Numbered from the stretch's first letter, positions 17,815 to 26,784 are shown. The stretch: 56,222 nucleotides of DNA from Mucilaginibacter sp. (GCA_028287895.1 JAQBOV010000086.1:1-56222), one strand, 5' to 3'. Numbers and translations: made by a program. Notes: a model not told the origin generated them from the letters alone.

Positions 17815-18125
17815 GTCGTTGGGCACGGCCTCGCCGTCGCCTTCGGTTTGTTCAGCCTTCAGCGCAGCGGTAATGCGGCATTCGACCGAGACGGCCTGGA
17901 AAGGCAGCACTTTCGGAAATAACGATGATATCGAACGGATCACCGTCCTGGCCTTGGGGCCCCGGCAGCATCCCGAAATTAAAAGGAAGTACCCGGCCGG
18001 CAGGTGCAATCTTGCTCAGTTTGAAACGCTTTTCTTCCGGTTCATAGCCGAACTTTTGGTTATAGCGCCTTTTCGGACACTCGATCAGGGCGGTAACCGT
18101 TTTTTGCTTCTTTATAACGTACCCG
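17815..18125 (-). pseudogene. Inorganic pyrophosphatase, start lost and frameshifted
   Basis: Reading leftward from 18122, the frame gives IKKQKTVTALIECPKRRYNQ, then KLSKIAPAGRVLPFNFGMLPG, then GQDGDPFDIIVISE. This is the family I soluble pyrophosphatase core, with the metal-binding DGDPxD motif. A frameshift near 17890 is needed to continue with VECRITAALKAEQTEGDGEAVPNDR, after which the homology ends. The expected start codon reads ATA, within the sequence that overlaps the DUF2252 stop (TTATAAAG). A single G-to-A change there would both create the present DUF2252 stop and remove the start. The remaining C-terminal third is absent. The gene is dead. Confidence 0.75.
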
Positions 18126-19311
18126 CTTTATAATCCTTTAAGTAAGTTTGATAATACCGTTTGACCTTGACCGCATATTTTCGGGCATAGGCAATGACCG
18201 TTTCCTGCCAGCCCTGATCCTGGCCGAAAGCCATCAGTTCGTCAATAGTGCCCGAGCCCTGCATACCGCCGCTGCGGAGCTGCGCGGAGGCGGTTAAAGC
18301 CGCCATGTCATCGATCACCTGATACATATCCCGGTAATCATCTTTCAGCAGCTTGAACTTAATGGTATCCTTGACCGGTTGCAACTCCTGTATGATATAG
18401 GACTCCCCGCGAAAAACAGTCGTACTCAGCAATGCGGCGGAAACATTTTGCATGCGTTGCTGCACGCCGATCACCCTGGCGGCTTCCGTTTCCCATTGCA
18501 ATTGCTGCACGGTCGTATAGGGCAAGACAGAGGAGGACCGGGCCTGTTTCATATCCAACAACAAATATTTATTCTTCGTATTGGTGCTTTTCAGCAGGAA
18601 CAAATAACGCTTCACGCCGATACTGCCGGTTCCCGCCAGCCGGAAGACGGCGCTGATCACCCTGTAATTATAAGGCCCGTCGCTGCTGGTTTTGATCCAT
18701 TCGTTGATATGCGCCTTCAGCTCGCTTCTTAATTTCTTATCCAACTTAAAGTGCCGCTCGTCTTCCAGTGAGAGCATAATCCGCTTTTTTTTGCTGACGG
18801 TGCGCTTTTTCAGTAACTTTTTTTCACCGGTTTTGGTCGCGGCGGTCAGGAAATCGCAGACGATGCCTTTGGCGGTACGCGGCTCAATGCTGATGGCTTT
18901 TCCTTTGGCTAGCGTTGCCGAATAGGTTTTAAGGAAGAGCCGGGCCATTTTAAGCGCCTTCACCGGCTCAATATCCAGGCTGTCAAAGGCGATAAAGATA
19001 CTGGCCAGCATCCGGGCGAGTTCGTAACTGGCCGGGGCCAGCAGCCCTTCATCAAAGTCGTTCAGGTCGAAGTAAACCAGCTTATTGTCCCCCTTATAGC
19101 TGCCAAAGTTCTCGATATGCAGGTCGCCGCAGATCCAGGCCAGCGGGGACAGCGGCAAAGCTTCGGCCCCCGCCAAATCTTCGTAGAACAGATGGCAGGA
19201 GCCCCTAAAGAACCGGAAGGCGTTATCCGCCATGGCTTCATATTTCAGCTGCACCTTATCCGGCAGCAGACCCTGGTTAAACGCGATCAACTTTTGGGAC
19301 AGTTTAGACAT
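18112..19311 (-). CDS. DUF2252 domain protein
   Basis: The 399-residue protein has the DUF2252 hallmarks MADNAFRFFRGSCHLFYEDL, ICGDLHIENFG and YFDLNDFDEG, which resemble the catalytic and metal-binding loops of aminoglycoside phosphotransferase/kinase-fold proteins. The family is widespread and its substrate is unknown. The length is close to normal and no frameshift is seen. The start codon overlaps the stop of the degraded iron-permease gene (TGATG), and its stop overlaps the lost start of the pyrophosphatase remnant. It therefore belonged to a tightly packed operon. A cytosolic location is expected. Confidence 0.88.
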   Translation of the reverse strand: MSKLSQKLIAFNQGLLPDKVQLKYEAMADNAFRFFRGSCHLFYEDLAGAEALPLSPLAWICGDLHIENFGSYKGDNKLVYFDLNDFDEGLLAPASYELARMLASIFIAFDSLDIEPVKALKMARLFLKTYSATLAKGKAISIEPRTAKGIVCDFLTAATKTGEKKLLKKRTVSKKKRIMLSLEDERHFKLDKKLRSELKAHINEWIKTSSDGPYNYRVISAVFRLAGTGSIGVKRYLFLLKSTNTKNKYLLLDMKQARSSSVLPYTTVQQLQWETEAARVIGVQQRMQNVSAALLSTTVFRGESYIIQELQPVKDTIKFKLLKDDYRDMYQVIDDMAALTASAQLRSGGMQGSGTIDELMAFGQDQGWQETVIAYARKYAVKVKRYYQTYLKDYKAGTL

Positions 19312-19607
19312 CAGTTATTTCTTTTAAAGCGGGTTGATTTCCGCTTTTGGTTTTCTTCCGCCGCATCAATGGAATGCGTGCTGGTGATATCGCTATCCTT
19401 TTCGGCCAGGCTGGACAGCCGGCTATACCTGCGTACGAGGCCAGCAGCTCGTTCAGCTCTGAATTTAAACGGATCGCTTTGGAATCCTTATTCTGCTCTT
19501 TTTGGACCAGCAAGACCATTAAAAAAGCAATGATCGTCGCGCCGGTACTGCGGCCCATACCGGATCATCCAGTCATAGGCTTGGCTATATAATTTCTCCA
19601 CCTTCAT
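19311..19607 (-). pseudogene. Low-affinity iron permease family, deleted and frameshifted
   Basis: An ATG at 19607 overlaps the stop of the 737-residue gene (ATGA) and opens MKVEKLYSQAYDW. After about 20 codons the frame is lost. The minus-strand frame from 19558 then reads TGATIIAFLMVLLVQKEQNKDSKAI, the diagnostic membrane segment of low-affinity iron permeases. Another shift leads to LSSLAEKDSDITSTHSIDAAEEN and a TGA that overlaps the DUF2252 start. Most of the first half, with the other membrane segments, is missing. It is a decayed member of a gene family that often travels with DUF2252 and stress genes. Confidence 0.7.
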
Positions 19608-21817
19608 TTTTTCCAGTCGATATGAATTTCCGCGTTACCTCTGACCTGGTATTCCAGGTGACCTTGCTTCGTTTTTTTTCCCTTCAGCGTTTGTTTTTGC
19701 CCTTTCACGGTAACTCTAAAACCGGGCAGTTTGCCCTTTCCTGATCTGACCAGCATCAGCCGGCAATTGAGCCGCCCGTCACCCGCTAAGCGAAAGGCAG
19801 CGGGTTTATGCTTTTTTGGCGAAAAGCCGTAGGTCGGGTAATCTGTATAGATCATAAAGCCCGCTTCTTCCACCTGCATATAGTGCCGCGGCAGTATGCC
19901 AAAGGCATTGCCGGCACCATAGACCTCCTGGCCGACCTCACCGCATTTTTCCCAGCCATCATGCATATCTTCCAACGCGATCCAGAGATTGGAGTCTACC
20001 TCACCGGTCTTGACCTGTTCGGACAGCATCTCTTTGGGCAGCATCGTCGGGTAATAATAAACCGCGCGCTCGATAAGGAAGCGGATATATTCGGCGAGTA
20101 ACAAACGAAGTGATGGCAAAATATCCTCTCCCTCTGCGTGCCGCAGGTAATCATGAAAGGCGCAGAATACTTCCTGTTCCTCGTAAACTGCCGTGTAAGG
20201 GGCATCGCTTAACGGGAACAGCGCGAAAAAAGATGGGAAGTTTTTACCATAGCCGTAATTGCAATCCCAGAGCTTGACATTTTTGAAGACATTGGCCAGG
20301 CATAAATAACTCAGCTCTTTATAAAGCTCTTTTTTAGTGATCTTATGTAAACGGAGCAAAGCTCCGGCGGAAAAGGCCGTGTTATTAGCCTGATAGAATA
20401 AATCAAAGCCCAAATCTTGCAGCTTCAGTGCCGCCTTTTCAGCCTCGGCTAAATAGCGCTTGTTGCTGGTCAGTTCCCAGGCCTGCAGCATGACATGGGC
20501 GTATAAGCCCGGCACATCATTTTCACCGCCCTTGCCGGGTTTGGCTTCAGCTTTGACCACCTCCAGCGTATCGATCTTATAAAACACAGGCCAGTTGTAG
20601 TCGAAATGATGTGCTACTTTGATGGAAAATTCCAGTGAATCCAGAAACAGCTTTTCAGCCATCTCGTCGCCTTTTAAGGCTAGGCGCGAAAGATTCAGCA
20701 GCGGATGGTGCAAATACCAGGCATCCATCACCAACGGCTGTTTTTGCTCCTCGCCACCTTCCAAGCTATCGGCCATTTTGGGGTGCCAACGCATAATGGT
20801 GCCAATCTTTTTGTTATAAAAGGTTGACAATCCATTCTTCACTTTCTTCATCACCTCCAACTTTGAATTGTTCCATTCAACATAATCCAACAAGGGCAAA
20901 AGCACTGCCAGTTGCACCATGATCTCGGGTGGTGTGACGTAATCGCAGACATAAGCGTTGAAATAATGGTGACCATCTACCTGCGACCAGCACCCGGGGT
21001 TGTCGGTCAGATCGGCGAGACCTTTTTGCAGGATATCGGGCCAGTGCTGATAGTGGGTATCAGGTTTTGGGACTTGCAAATAAACTCCTGCGAGCAGGTC
21101 CAGGTATTGCCTGACCATGGCCGGCTGATCTTCCGGAACTTGTTCAGAAAAAGCCACAAAGGCGTCACTTAACACATAAGTTTGACCCGCTTCCAACGGC
21201 TTGTTTTTGAGGGTAGGTGGCAGTGCAAAACCGATCTCCGGCCATTCTCCGCCCACGGTATCCCCAGCCGAAGTTTCTGTTTGCTGGTTGTAGTCCGCCA
21301 GCGCCGTCAGGTTCTGCTGGTAGAGCACTGAGCCGGCTTTTGGCCGGGTCAAATTAAAATAAAGCTGACCTGAACGGGTCCCCACCTGGCTGACCACTAC
21401 CTTCCCCTCTGCCAGCAGGTCACTGCCCGCAGCGCCAAGGACGGCGATATCACGCGGCCAGTAAGGGAACAACAAGGGGGCTGAAGGCTTCAGCGAACTG
21501 GTATAATGCAGCACCGTGATGTCCTCTTCCGGCAGTTGCACGGTCACTTCATACTCGCCGATCAGTGAACCGGCCTTAAAAATGATCTTCCCCTGCTGCT
21601 CCTGTATTTTTTTGACCACCAATTGGTCATTCGGTGAATAAGCCAGGCGGAAGGCAATACGGCTGCCCTTAGGCCAGCCGGCAACTAGCCACAGGGAATC
21701 TTCCAGGTTAAAAATGCTAAAGGAATAACCCGCGGCATCCCGCCGATAGACCAGCGGCAAGTTCTTTTGGTTCAGGGCGGCGTTCACATTGAACAACCAG
21801 GGTGATAATGCATTCAT
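19604..21817 (-). CDS. Uncharacterised 737-residue protein, probable (alpha/alpha) toroid
   Basis: No family was recognised with confidence. The N-terminal 230 residues look like beta-sandwich sequence (YSFSIFNLEDSLWLVAGWPKG, GQLYFNLTRPKAGS). The central and C-terminal part, about 240-660, is helical with regularly spaced aromatic and acidic motifs (DGHHYFNAYVCDYVTPPEIMVQ, DVPGLYAHVMLQAWELT, WDCNYGYGKNFPSFFALFPLSD, LEDMHDGWEKCGEVGQEVYGAG), similar to six-hairpin glycosidase-like toroids. There is no signal peptide, so it should be cytosolic. The gene is intact, GC-rich, and starts the leftward operon with iron permease, DUF2252 and pyrophosphatase. A role in cytosolic glycan or trehalose-like metabolism under stress is only a guess. 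Confidence 0.75.
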   Translation of the reverse strand: MNALSPWLFNVNAALNQKNLPLVYRRDAAGYSFSIFNLEDSLWLVAGWPKGSRIAFRLAYSPNDQLVVKKIQEQQGKIIFKAGSLIGEYEVTVQLPEEDITVLHYTSSLKPSAPLLFPYWPRDIAVLGAAGSDLLAEGKVVVSQVGTRSGQLYFNLTRPKAGSVLYQQNLTALADYNQQTETSAGDTVGGEWPEIGFALPPTLKNKPLEAGQTYVLSDAFVAFSEQVPEDQPAMVRQYLDLLAGVYLQVPKPDTHYQHWPDILQKGLADLTDNPGCWSQVDGHHYFNAYVCDYVTPPEIMVQLAVLLPLLDYVEWNNSKLEVMKKVKNGLSTFYNKKIGTIMRWHPKMADSLEGGEEQKQPLVMDAWYLHHPLLNLSRLALKGDEMAEKLFLDSLEFSIKVAHHFDYNWPVFYKIDTLEVVKAEAKPGKGGENDVPGLYAHVMLQAWELTSNKRYLAEAEKAALKLQDLGFDLFYQANNTAFSAGALLRLHKITKKELYKELSYLCLANVFKNVKLWDCNYGYGKNFPSFFALFPLSDAPYTAVYEEQEVFCAFHDYLRHAEGEDILPSLRLLLAEYIRFLIERAVYYYPTMLPKEMLSEQVKTGEVDSNLWIALEDMHDGWEKCGEVGQEVYGAGNAFGILPRHYMQVEEAGFMIYTDYPTYGFSPKKHKPAAFRLAGDGRLNCRLMLVRSGKGKLPGFRVTVKGQKQTLKGKKTKQGHLEYQVRGNAEIHIDWKK

Positions 21818-22016
21818 TGTATAAAAAATTAGTCGTTAAACAAATAGTTTAATACGCCGCGAACGCTGCGGTTAGCCCAGAAAATCGTATGATGCTTTAA
21901 TCAAATTCTTTGCCAATCTTTTTTAAATAATATTTGAAACCTCTTGCCCGTCCATGAGTTTTAAAATGAAATTGAATGACTACTGGAACGATAATTTATT
22001 ATTTCATATTAACGTT

Positions 22017-22450
22017 ATGTTTCAGCATGTAAAAGACTTACAATTCAATGCCAGGGTTTCCCGTCCCAACCCGCTTTGCCAATTTATTATTGGAACAATT
22101 CGGCGGGGAAAATGGCGAGCTTGCTGCTGTGATGCTGTATTTTATACAAGCGTTCGGCGCTAAATGCCGCACCCGGACAAGTACGACATGATGATGGATA
22201 TTGCCAGCAAGGAATTCAGCCACCTCCGTCAACGGCGAACTGAAGGATGCTGCGGATAACTTAAAGATCACATGCAGGTCATGAACGGGAAAGCCGCTTC
22301 CATCAGGCACTGACCGCCAACCCGGAGTTCGGCATCATTACCGGCGGCGGCGTGACCCCGGGCAACAGTCAGGGAATTCCCTGGTGCGCTTCGTACATTC
22401 ATTCCAATGGTGACCTGACCGTCGACCTGCGCAGTAACCTCGCGTCGCGT
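22017..22450 (+). pseudogene. Manganese catalase, multiply frameshifted
   Basis: The plus strand begins MFQHVKDLQFNARVSRP, the usual start of Bacteroidota Mn catalases. A lost base moves the frame to RFANLLLEQFGGENGELAAVM. The next frame gives PHPDKYDMMMDIASKEFSHL, including the metal-ligand motif EFSHL. About 15 residues are then deleted before VNGELKDAADN. Further on come EFGIITGGGVTPGNSQGIPWC and NGDLTVDLRSN, after which the homology ends. The C-terminal third is absent. At least three frameshifts and one deletion are needed. The original enzyme would have dismutated hydrogen peroxide with a dimanganese centre. Confidence 0.85.
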
Positions 22451-22452
22451 TA

Positions 22453-22611
22453 CGCGAAGGACCGGGTGAGATCATCGAACCGATCGGCGACAAAGTGGTG
22501 GTAAACTGGACAACAGCGAAACATACTAAAAAAAGCGTCCCGGATCTCACCCGGGAACGCATCGTAACATCTAAAGATATTACTTCAACTAAACCTCGAC
22601 CACGAGTTTAA
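22453..22611 (+). other. Unassigned coding remnant after the catalase
   Basis: A 52-codon open frame without a start reads EIIEPIGDKVVVNWTTAKHT, then LTRERIVTSKDITSTKPRPRV and TAA. It is not the catalase C-terminus. It looks like a small basic beta-rich domain, but no family is recognised. A perfect 12-bp inverted repeat (CCGGGTGAGATC at 22462-22473, GATCTCACCCGG at 22543-22554) lies inside. It ends the GC-rich island. Confidence 0.3.
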
Positions 22612-22723
22612 GCTAGTCAAGTCCATTATGTTTGTCATTGAGACCTTCCATCAACCACATCTTCCGGCCATGTGTTTAAACAGTAAATGATAAATTATCA
22701 TACCGCAATCGTTGGTTGTCTGT

Positions 22724-24124
22724 TTAATGAGGAGCAAAAAAAACGGCCTCCATTTCTTCGAGCGATTTGCCTTTCGTTTCCTTGACAACTCTTAAGCTAA
22801 AAAAAAGATTAATAACACTAAATAGTGCAAAAATCCAAAAGGTCGTAGCCGGGCCTGCCTTTTCTAATATCCAGGGAAAAAACTGACCAACAATCCACAC
22901 AGCGACCCACAAGGATAAAGTGCAAATAGCTACGGCTTTTACCCGGACTGCGGTTGGAAATATTTCATTAATTAATATCCAGGTTATTGGTCCCAAAGAG
23001 AATGCAAAACAGGCTATGAAGCTTATGATAAAAACCAGTAACCATAAATTATGTGTGTTGCCTGTATAAAACAAATAACCGGAGGCTATCAGCGAGAATA
23101 TAATACCGGTTAACCCGGCTACCAACAAAGATTTCCGGCCATATTTATCTGCGAACCTAATAGCCACAAAGGTGAACAAAAGATTAACCGCTCCTAATAT
23201 TACCTGGAAGACAAGCGCATTGTCATCCGCTATTCCGGCAGATTTGAAAATACTTGGACCATAATATATAATGGCATTAATACCTGAAAATTGCTGCAAT
23301 ACAGCAAGTACAATACCAATGATCAGTGGTAACCTAACCGATTTGTCCAGCAAAGAAGTCTTATTTATGAATGATTTTCTTGAAGCGTTTTCAATATCCT
23401 CTAATTCTTTTGCCGCTTGTGCCGGCGGCCGGATAAGTGCTAATATTTCCGCAGCTTTTTTTGTTCTGTTTACAGACACTAACCACCGCGGGCTTTCGGG
23501 GATTTTTATCATCATAAACAGGAATATTAACGAAGGAAATGACATTGCCAAAAACATGGGGCGCCAGGTTTCATCTTTAAAAAACCATGTAAAACCTGCC
23601 TCATTAAAATCGTTTTTTGAAAAGGATATGAATAAGGCGTTCGAAAAATAAGCAAGCAATATTCCAATTGTGATGGCTAACTGATAAAGCGCTATCATCC
23701 GGCCCCTTTTTTCTGCAGGAGCAAACTCAGCAATATACATCGGCGACACAACGGAGGCCATCCCCACTCCAGCTCCGCCAATTATTCTTCCTGCAATCAG
23801 TAATGGCATTGACCCGGCAAACGCGCAAGCCATGCCTGAAAGAAAAAACATACTTCCAGCTAGTATCATGGTTTTCTTACGGCCAATTTTATCACTTAAA
23901 AAGCCGGTGAGGATCACGCCGAAAATACACCCTGCCAGGCCACTGCTTACGAGCCAGCCCTCCAGGATACTGCCGAGTAGATATTGCGCTTTGACTAAAT
24001 TGATAGCGCCAGAGATGACAGCGGTATCGAAACCAAATAATATGCCCCCTACGGCCGCAGTTAAACAGATATAATTGATTCTAAAAGATGTCGAAATATT
24101 CATTTGGCTTAATTTATTATTCAT
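22724..24124 (-). CDS. MFS sugar porter (XylE/AraE-like)
   Basis: The 466-residue protein has twelve predicted membrane segments and the classic sugar-porter signatures: GFDTAVISGA in segment 1, DKIGRKK after segment 2, GAGVGMASVVSPMYIAEFAPAEKRG, PESPRWLV before the central loop, QQFSGINAIIYYGPSIF, and DKYGRKSLL. These are proton-coupled hexose or pentose importers of the inner membrane. It is the last gene of the leftward utilisation operon, after two isomerases, a kinase and glycosidases. It probably imports the monosaccharide or disaccharide that GH2 and GH42 release. The start chosen is the ATG at 24124. A second Met eight codons in is possible. Confidence 0.92.
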   Translation of the reverse strand: MNNKLSQMNISTSFRINYICLTAAVGGILFGFDTAVISGAINLVKAQYLLGSILEGWLVSSGLAGCIFGVILTGFLSDKIGRKKTMILAGSMFFLSGMACAFAGSMPLLIAGRIIGGAGVGMASVVSPMYIAEFAPAEKRGRMIALYQLAITIGILLAYFSNALFISFSKNDFNEAGFTWFFKDETWRPMFLAMSFPSLIFLFMMIKIPESPRWLVSVNRTKKAAEILALIRPPAQAAKELEDIENASRKSFINKTSLLDKSVRLPLIIGIVLAVLQQFSGINAIIYYGPSIFKSAGIADDNALVFQVILGAVNLLFTFVAIRFADKYGRKSLLVAGLTGIIFSLIASGYLFYTGNTHNLWLLVFIISFIACFAFSLGPITWILINEIFPTAVRVKAVAICTLSLWVAVWIVGQFFPWILEKAGPATTFWIFALFSVINLFFSLRVVKETKGKSLEEMEAVFFAPH

Positions 24125-24208
24125 ATGTTGTTGAGCCGCATGTGTCCTTTCTAATTATCCTGCACCGGCTATAGGTATTTGTTTAAATTATACGGTCATA
24201 CACCTGGC

Positions 24209-25000
24209 TTAGGGTTCAAAGTCGTTCCATATGGATGCCTTTATTATTGGTTCTGCTACATATAAAAAGCTTTCCGGGTTATTTTCAAAAGTCGTATAAA
24301 TTGGCTCGCCTTTATTTATCCCCAGAGATGCGTAATTATTGGGGCCTTTACAAATGAGCTTAGATTTTTTATAGTTCCCGTTTTGCAGCCAATCGATTTT
24401 ATTATCATCACCAATCAAAGGATACCATGCCAAACCTTTATGCTTTCTTACATCTTCGTATTCAAACCCATATTGACGGTCACACCAGGCGCCAAAAATG
24501 AGCGCTTCTTTAGGATTTACACTGATCGTGGCGTGCGCCCATCCGGGAGGCACGATAACTACTTCGCCAGCTTTTGCATAAACAGCAAAACACCGCCCCG
24601 GATAATCCTGAGCAGTTTCCTGCATATAGATTACAGCTTCGCCATTCCAGATTTCATATACTTCAGGGGTTGACCAACCCGACTTTGGAGAAAGTTTATG
24701 AATATGGCCCTGACTTCTGATGGGTTCCTTTCCCAGCGTGCCTGCAGCATACATTACTACACCAAATAATAAGTGCAGTTCGTTAAGAATCGGCTTGTGG
24801 ATTTTTTTTCCAACATCCATGGCAATGGTATACACAATTTCAGGTCCTGAACACTTTGGATCCGATAAACTTTGCCGTATATCATCAAGCCAGCGATTTT
24901 CCACTACAGGCCCGAAACAATCGTCTCCATATTTAAAGCCCATTGGATTAGAGGTTGGGCTGATATTAAATCCTGGTAATACCTCCATTTTATGAATCAT
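24209..25000 (-). CDS. Cupin-type glucose-6-phosphate isomerase family protein (first copy)
   Basis: The 263-residue protein has the metal-binding cupin pattern of the archaeal-type GPI family. The first motif is QGHIHKLSPKSGWSTPEVYEI, with two histidines and a glutamate. The second is GEVVIVPPGWAHATIS, with the fourth ligand histidine. It is longer than PGI of Pyrococcus type (about 190) and carries extra C-terminal sequence. The family interconverts glucose-6-phosphate and fructose-6-phosphate, but paralogues of other specificity are likely. It starts at ATG 25000, overlapping the previous gene by 11 bases. A second ATG at 24988 directly follows that gene's stop. It is distinct in sequence from the other cupin gene at 27817. 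Confidence 0.8.
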   Translation of the reverse strand: MIHKMEVLPGFNISPTSNPMGFKYGDDCFGPVVENRWLDDIRQSLSDPKCSGPEIVYTIAMDVGKKIHKPILNELHLLFGVVMYAAGTLGKEPIRSQGHIHKLSPKSGWSTPEVYEIWNGEAVIYMQETAQDYPGRCFAVYAKAGEVVIVPPGWAHATISVNPKEALIFGAWCDRQYGFEYEDVRKHKGLAWYPLIGDDNKIDWLQNGNYKKSKLICKGPNNYASLGINKGEPIYTTFENNPESFLYVAEPIIKASIWNDFEP

Positions 25001-26777
25001 GTCTTATAAATGCTTTTATGGTGCCAATAACTTCACCTGCCGATTCCCCATACGGACTAATCGTATATTCTTCTACTGATGCAGGGATAATAAAGGTTTC
25101 AGCATAATGGACAACAAAAGGTTCAAATTTATTTTTGGGGCTTGTCACAACGGCTTCCTTACCTTCAATTAAATTTAATACATGGACGCTTCCATTAGCT
25201 AAATGTTGTACCGGTTTGGAGAACCAATGACGCCTTGTTTCAATAAACTGCTGCTCATGGAGCCCGGTTTTTTCTTCAATCCATCCTTCCCCCTCGCCTA
25301 CTTTATGGACGGTGTTTATCAAATTGGTTTTTGTCCATTCTTCCCTGCGGTTCCAGTCAATAACCTTCTTACCATGATTAACATTAATAGGTCTTGGCTT
25401 GCCGTCCAAATCATTTCTTCCCCAATCCCAAAGCTTAAATGTAAAAATATACGGCGTAGCACTGATTTCTAAAACCATCGTGTTAGCTCCTGAGCAGTGA
25501 ACGGTACCTGCTGGTATCAGGATATGGTCATGCTTTTTAACCGGCCATTTACAAACATGTTTATTTACGTTAAAATCGCCTGCCTTTTCCTGGGCCGCTG
25601 CCAGTTCACTGATCATTAAGTCCGGAATAACGTCATTTTTAAGCGCCAGATATACCACCGCATCTGCACATCCATCCAATATATAGTAACTTTCGTCCTG
25701 GGTATATTGCATGCCAAATTGTTCCTGTATATATCTGGTTGTAGGATGGACCTGAAGACTGAGATTGCCGCCCTCCATCGTATCAAGAAAATCAAACCGG
25801 ATCGGAAATTCATCACCGAAACGTGCCTGAACCGCCTCTCCGAGTAATTTTTTCGATTGATAAAAAACCAGGTTCATAGCTGGTGTCTCAAAAAAGATAT
25901 TTCCATATTTTAACAAAACGCTATTTTCTTCCGGCACACAATCAAAGCCCCACGCATAGTTAATAGCATTGGCGTCAAGGTTAAATACGTCTTTCATCCA
26001 TTGGCCTCCCCAAACGCCAGGGTCAAAAAACGGAACTACCCGGAATGGCTGTTGAGTAATTTTTGTTAAGCCATAACGATAGGCCTCGCCGGAAACGATA
26101 TTTGGATATAAAGATGTGGTAGTGTCTAATACATAGTCCCATTTGGGCAGGCTTTCCTTTTTAATTTTGTCGGCAACGCGCCAGTCCACAAAAAATCCTC
26201 GTTTATATTGTAGTGAAGCTTTTTCTCCTTTATTATTAAGCCCTAAATTGCTAATCTCTTTACGACGGTAACGCAATTGCAGCTCCCACCTTGGCATATC
26301 CGCATAAATAAACAAGTCAGGGTCACTTTTAAGCAGATAAGCACCATAACCATAAACCAAGGTTAACCCCTTATAGGTTTTTAATTGTTGCTGAGCGTTG
26401 GAAAACTTTTCCTGATCAAAAAACGCCTGCAAGTTTAAGCTGGTCATGTACCCGAAAACACTGTCATTTGAAATGTCAGGAAACGTTAATTCGAGAATTT
26501 CTTGCTCCGTTTTAAATAGCTGATTGGTGTTGATTGCATGACCAACTCCCAATGGTTGAATTAATCGAGAAAGCAATTCGTCTTCATTAACTCCAGGATA
26601 ATAATTTATAACAATTACGGCATTTGGATTTTTTAAGTTACCAATCTGTTTCATTAAATAGTTCATAATTTCTACCCATCCAGACTCCGCCTCTTTGCTT
26701 TTTTCATCAACTATTATAAAAGGCGATTTATCGTATGATGAGTTAATGATTCCCAATTTCTTTTTATAATTTCCCAT
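24990..26777 (-). CDS. Two-domain class I mannose-6-phosphate isomerase-like protein
   Basis: From the ATG at 26777 the product has 595 residues. About residues 1-250 resemble a nucleoside/uridine kinase-type fold (NAVIVINYYPGVNEDELL, TLVYGYGAYLLKSDPDLFIYADMPRWELQLRYRR), but no intact Walker A is visible. The C-terminal part is a type I phosphomannose isomerase: FFDPGVWGGQWM, the metal-ligand segment LSLQVHPTTRYIQEQFG, DESYYILDG, and the second cupin motif HDHILIPAGTVHCSG. ManA interconverts mannose-6-phosphate and fructose-6-phosphate with zinc. This fused architecture recurs in Bacteroidota, and its N-terminal domain has no established role. It lies between the ROK kinase and the first GPI in an operon. 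Confidence 0.85.
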   Translation of the reverse strand: MGNYKKKLGIINSSYDKSPFIIVDEKSKEAESGWVEIMNYLMKQIGNLKNPNAVIVINYYPGVNEDELLSRLIQPLGVGHAINTNQLFKTEQEILELTFPDISNDSVFGYMTSLNLQAFFDQEKFSNAQQQLKTYKGLTLVYGYGAYLLKSDPDLFIYADMPRWELQLRYRRKEISNLGLNNKGEKASLQYKRGFFVDWRVADKIKKESLPKWDYVLDTTTSLYPNIVSGEAYRYGLTKITQQPFRVVPFFDPGVWGGQWMKDVFNLDANAINYAWGFDCVPEENSVLLKYGNIFFETPAMNLVFYQSKKLLGEAVQARFGDEFPIRFDFLDTMEGGNLSLQVHPTTRYIQEQFGMQYTQDESYYILDGCADAVVYLALKNDVIPDLMISELAAAQEKAGDFNVNKHVCKWPVKKHDHILIPAGTVHCSGANTMVLEISATPYIFTFKLWDWGRNDLDGKPRPINVNHGKKVIDWNRREEWTKTNLINTVHKVGEGEGWIEEKTGLHEQQFIETRRHWFSKPVQHLANGSVHVLNLIEGKEAVVTSPKNKFEPFVVHYAETFIIPASVEEYTISPYGESAGEVIGTIKAFIRHDS

Positions 26778-26784
26778 TATGTCT

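Noticed and set aside
17742..17873. Plus-strand ORF of 43 codons (MKTEQQKNDDDSQGRQ...) directly after the FAD/Rieske gene
   Set aside because: Its second half lies antisense to the pyrophosphatase homology and is low-complexity and arginine-rich. At most the first 25 codons are the remnant of a small gene cut by a deletion, so it is not called as a gene.
22688..22700. Palindrome TGATAA-A-TTATCA downstream of the MFS sugar porter
   Set aside because: It is short, AT-only apart from two bases per strand, lacks a T-run in the right direction, and has no promoter context.
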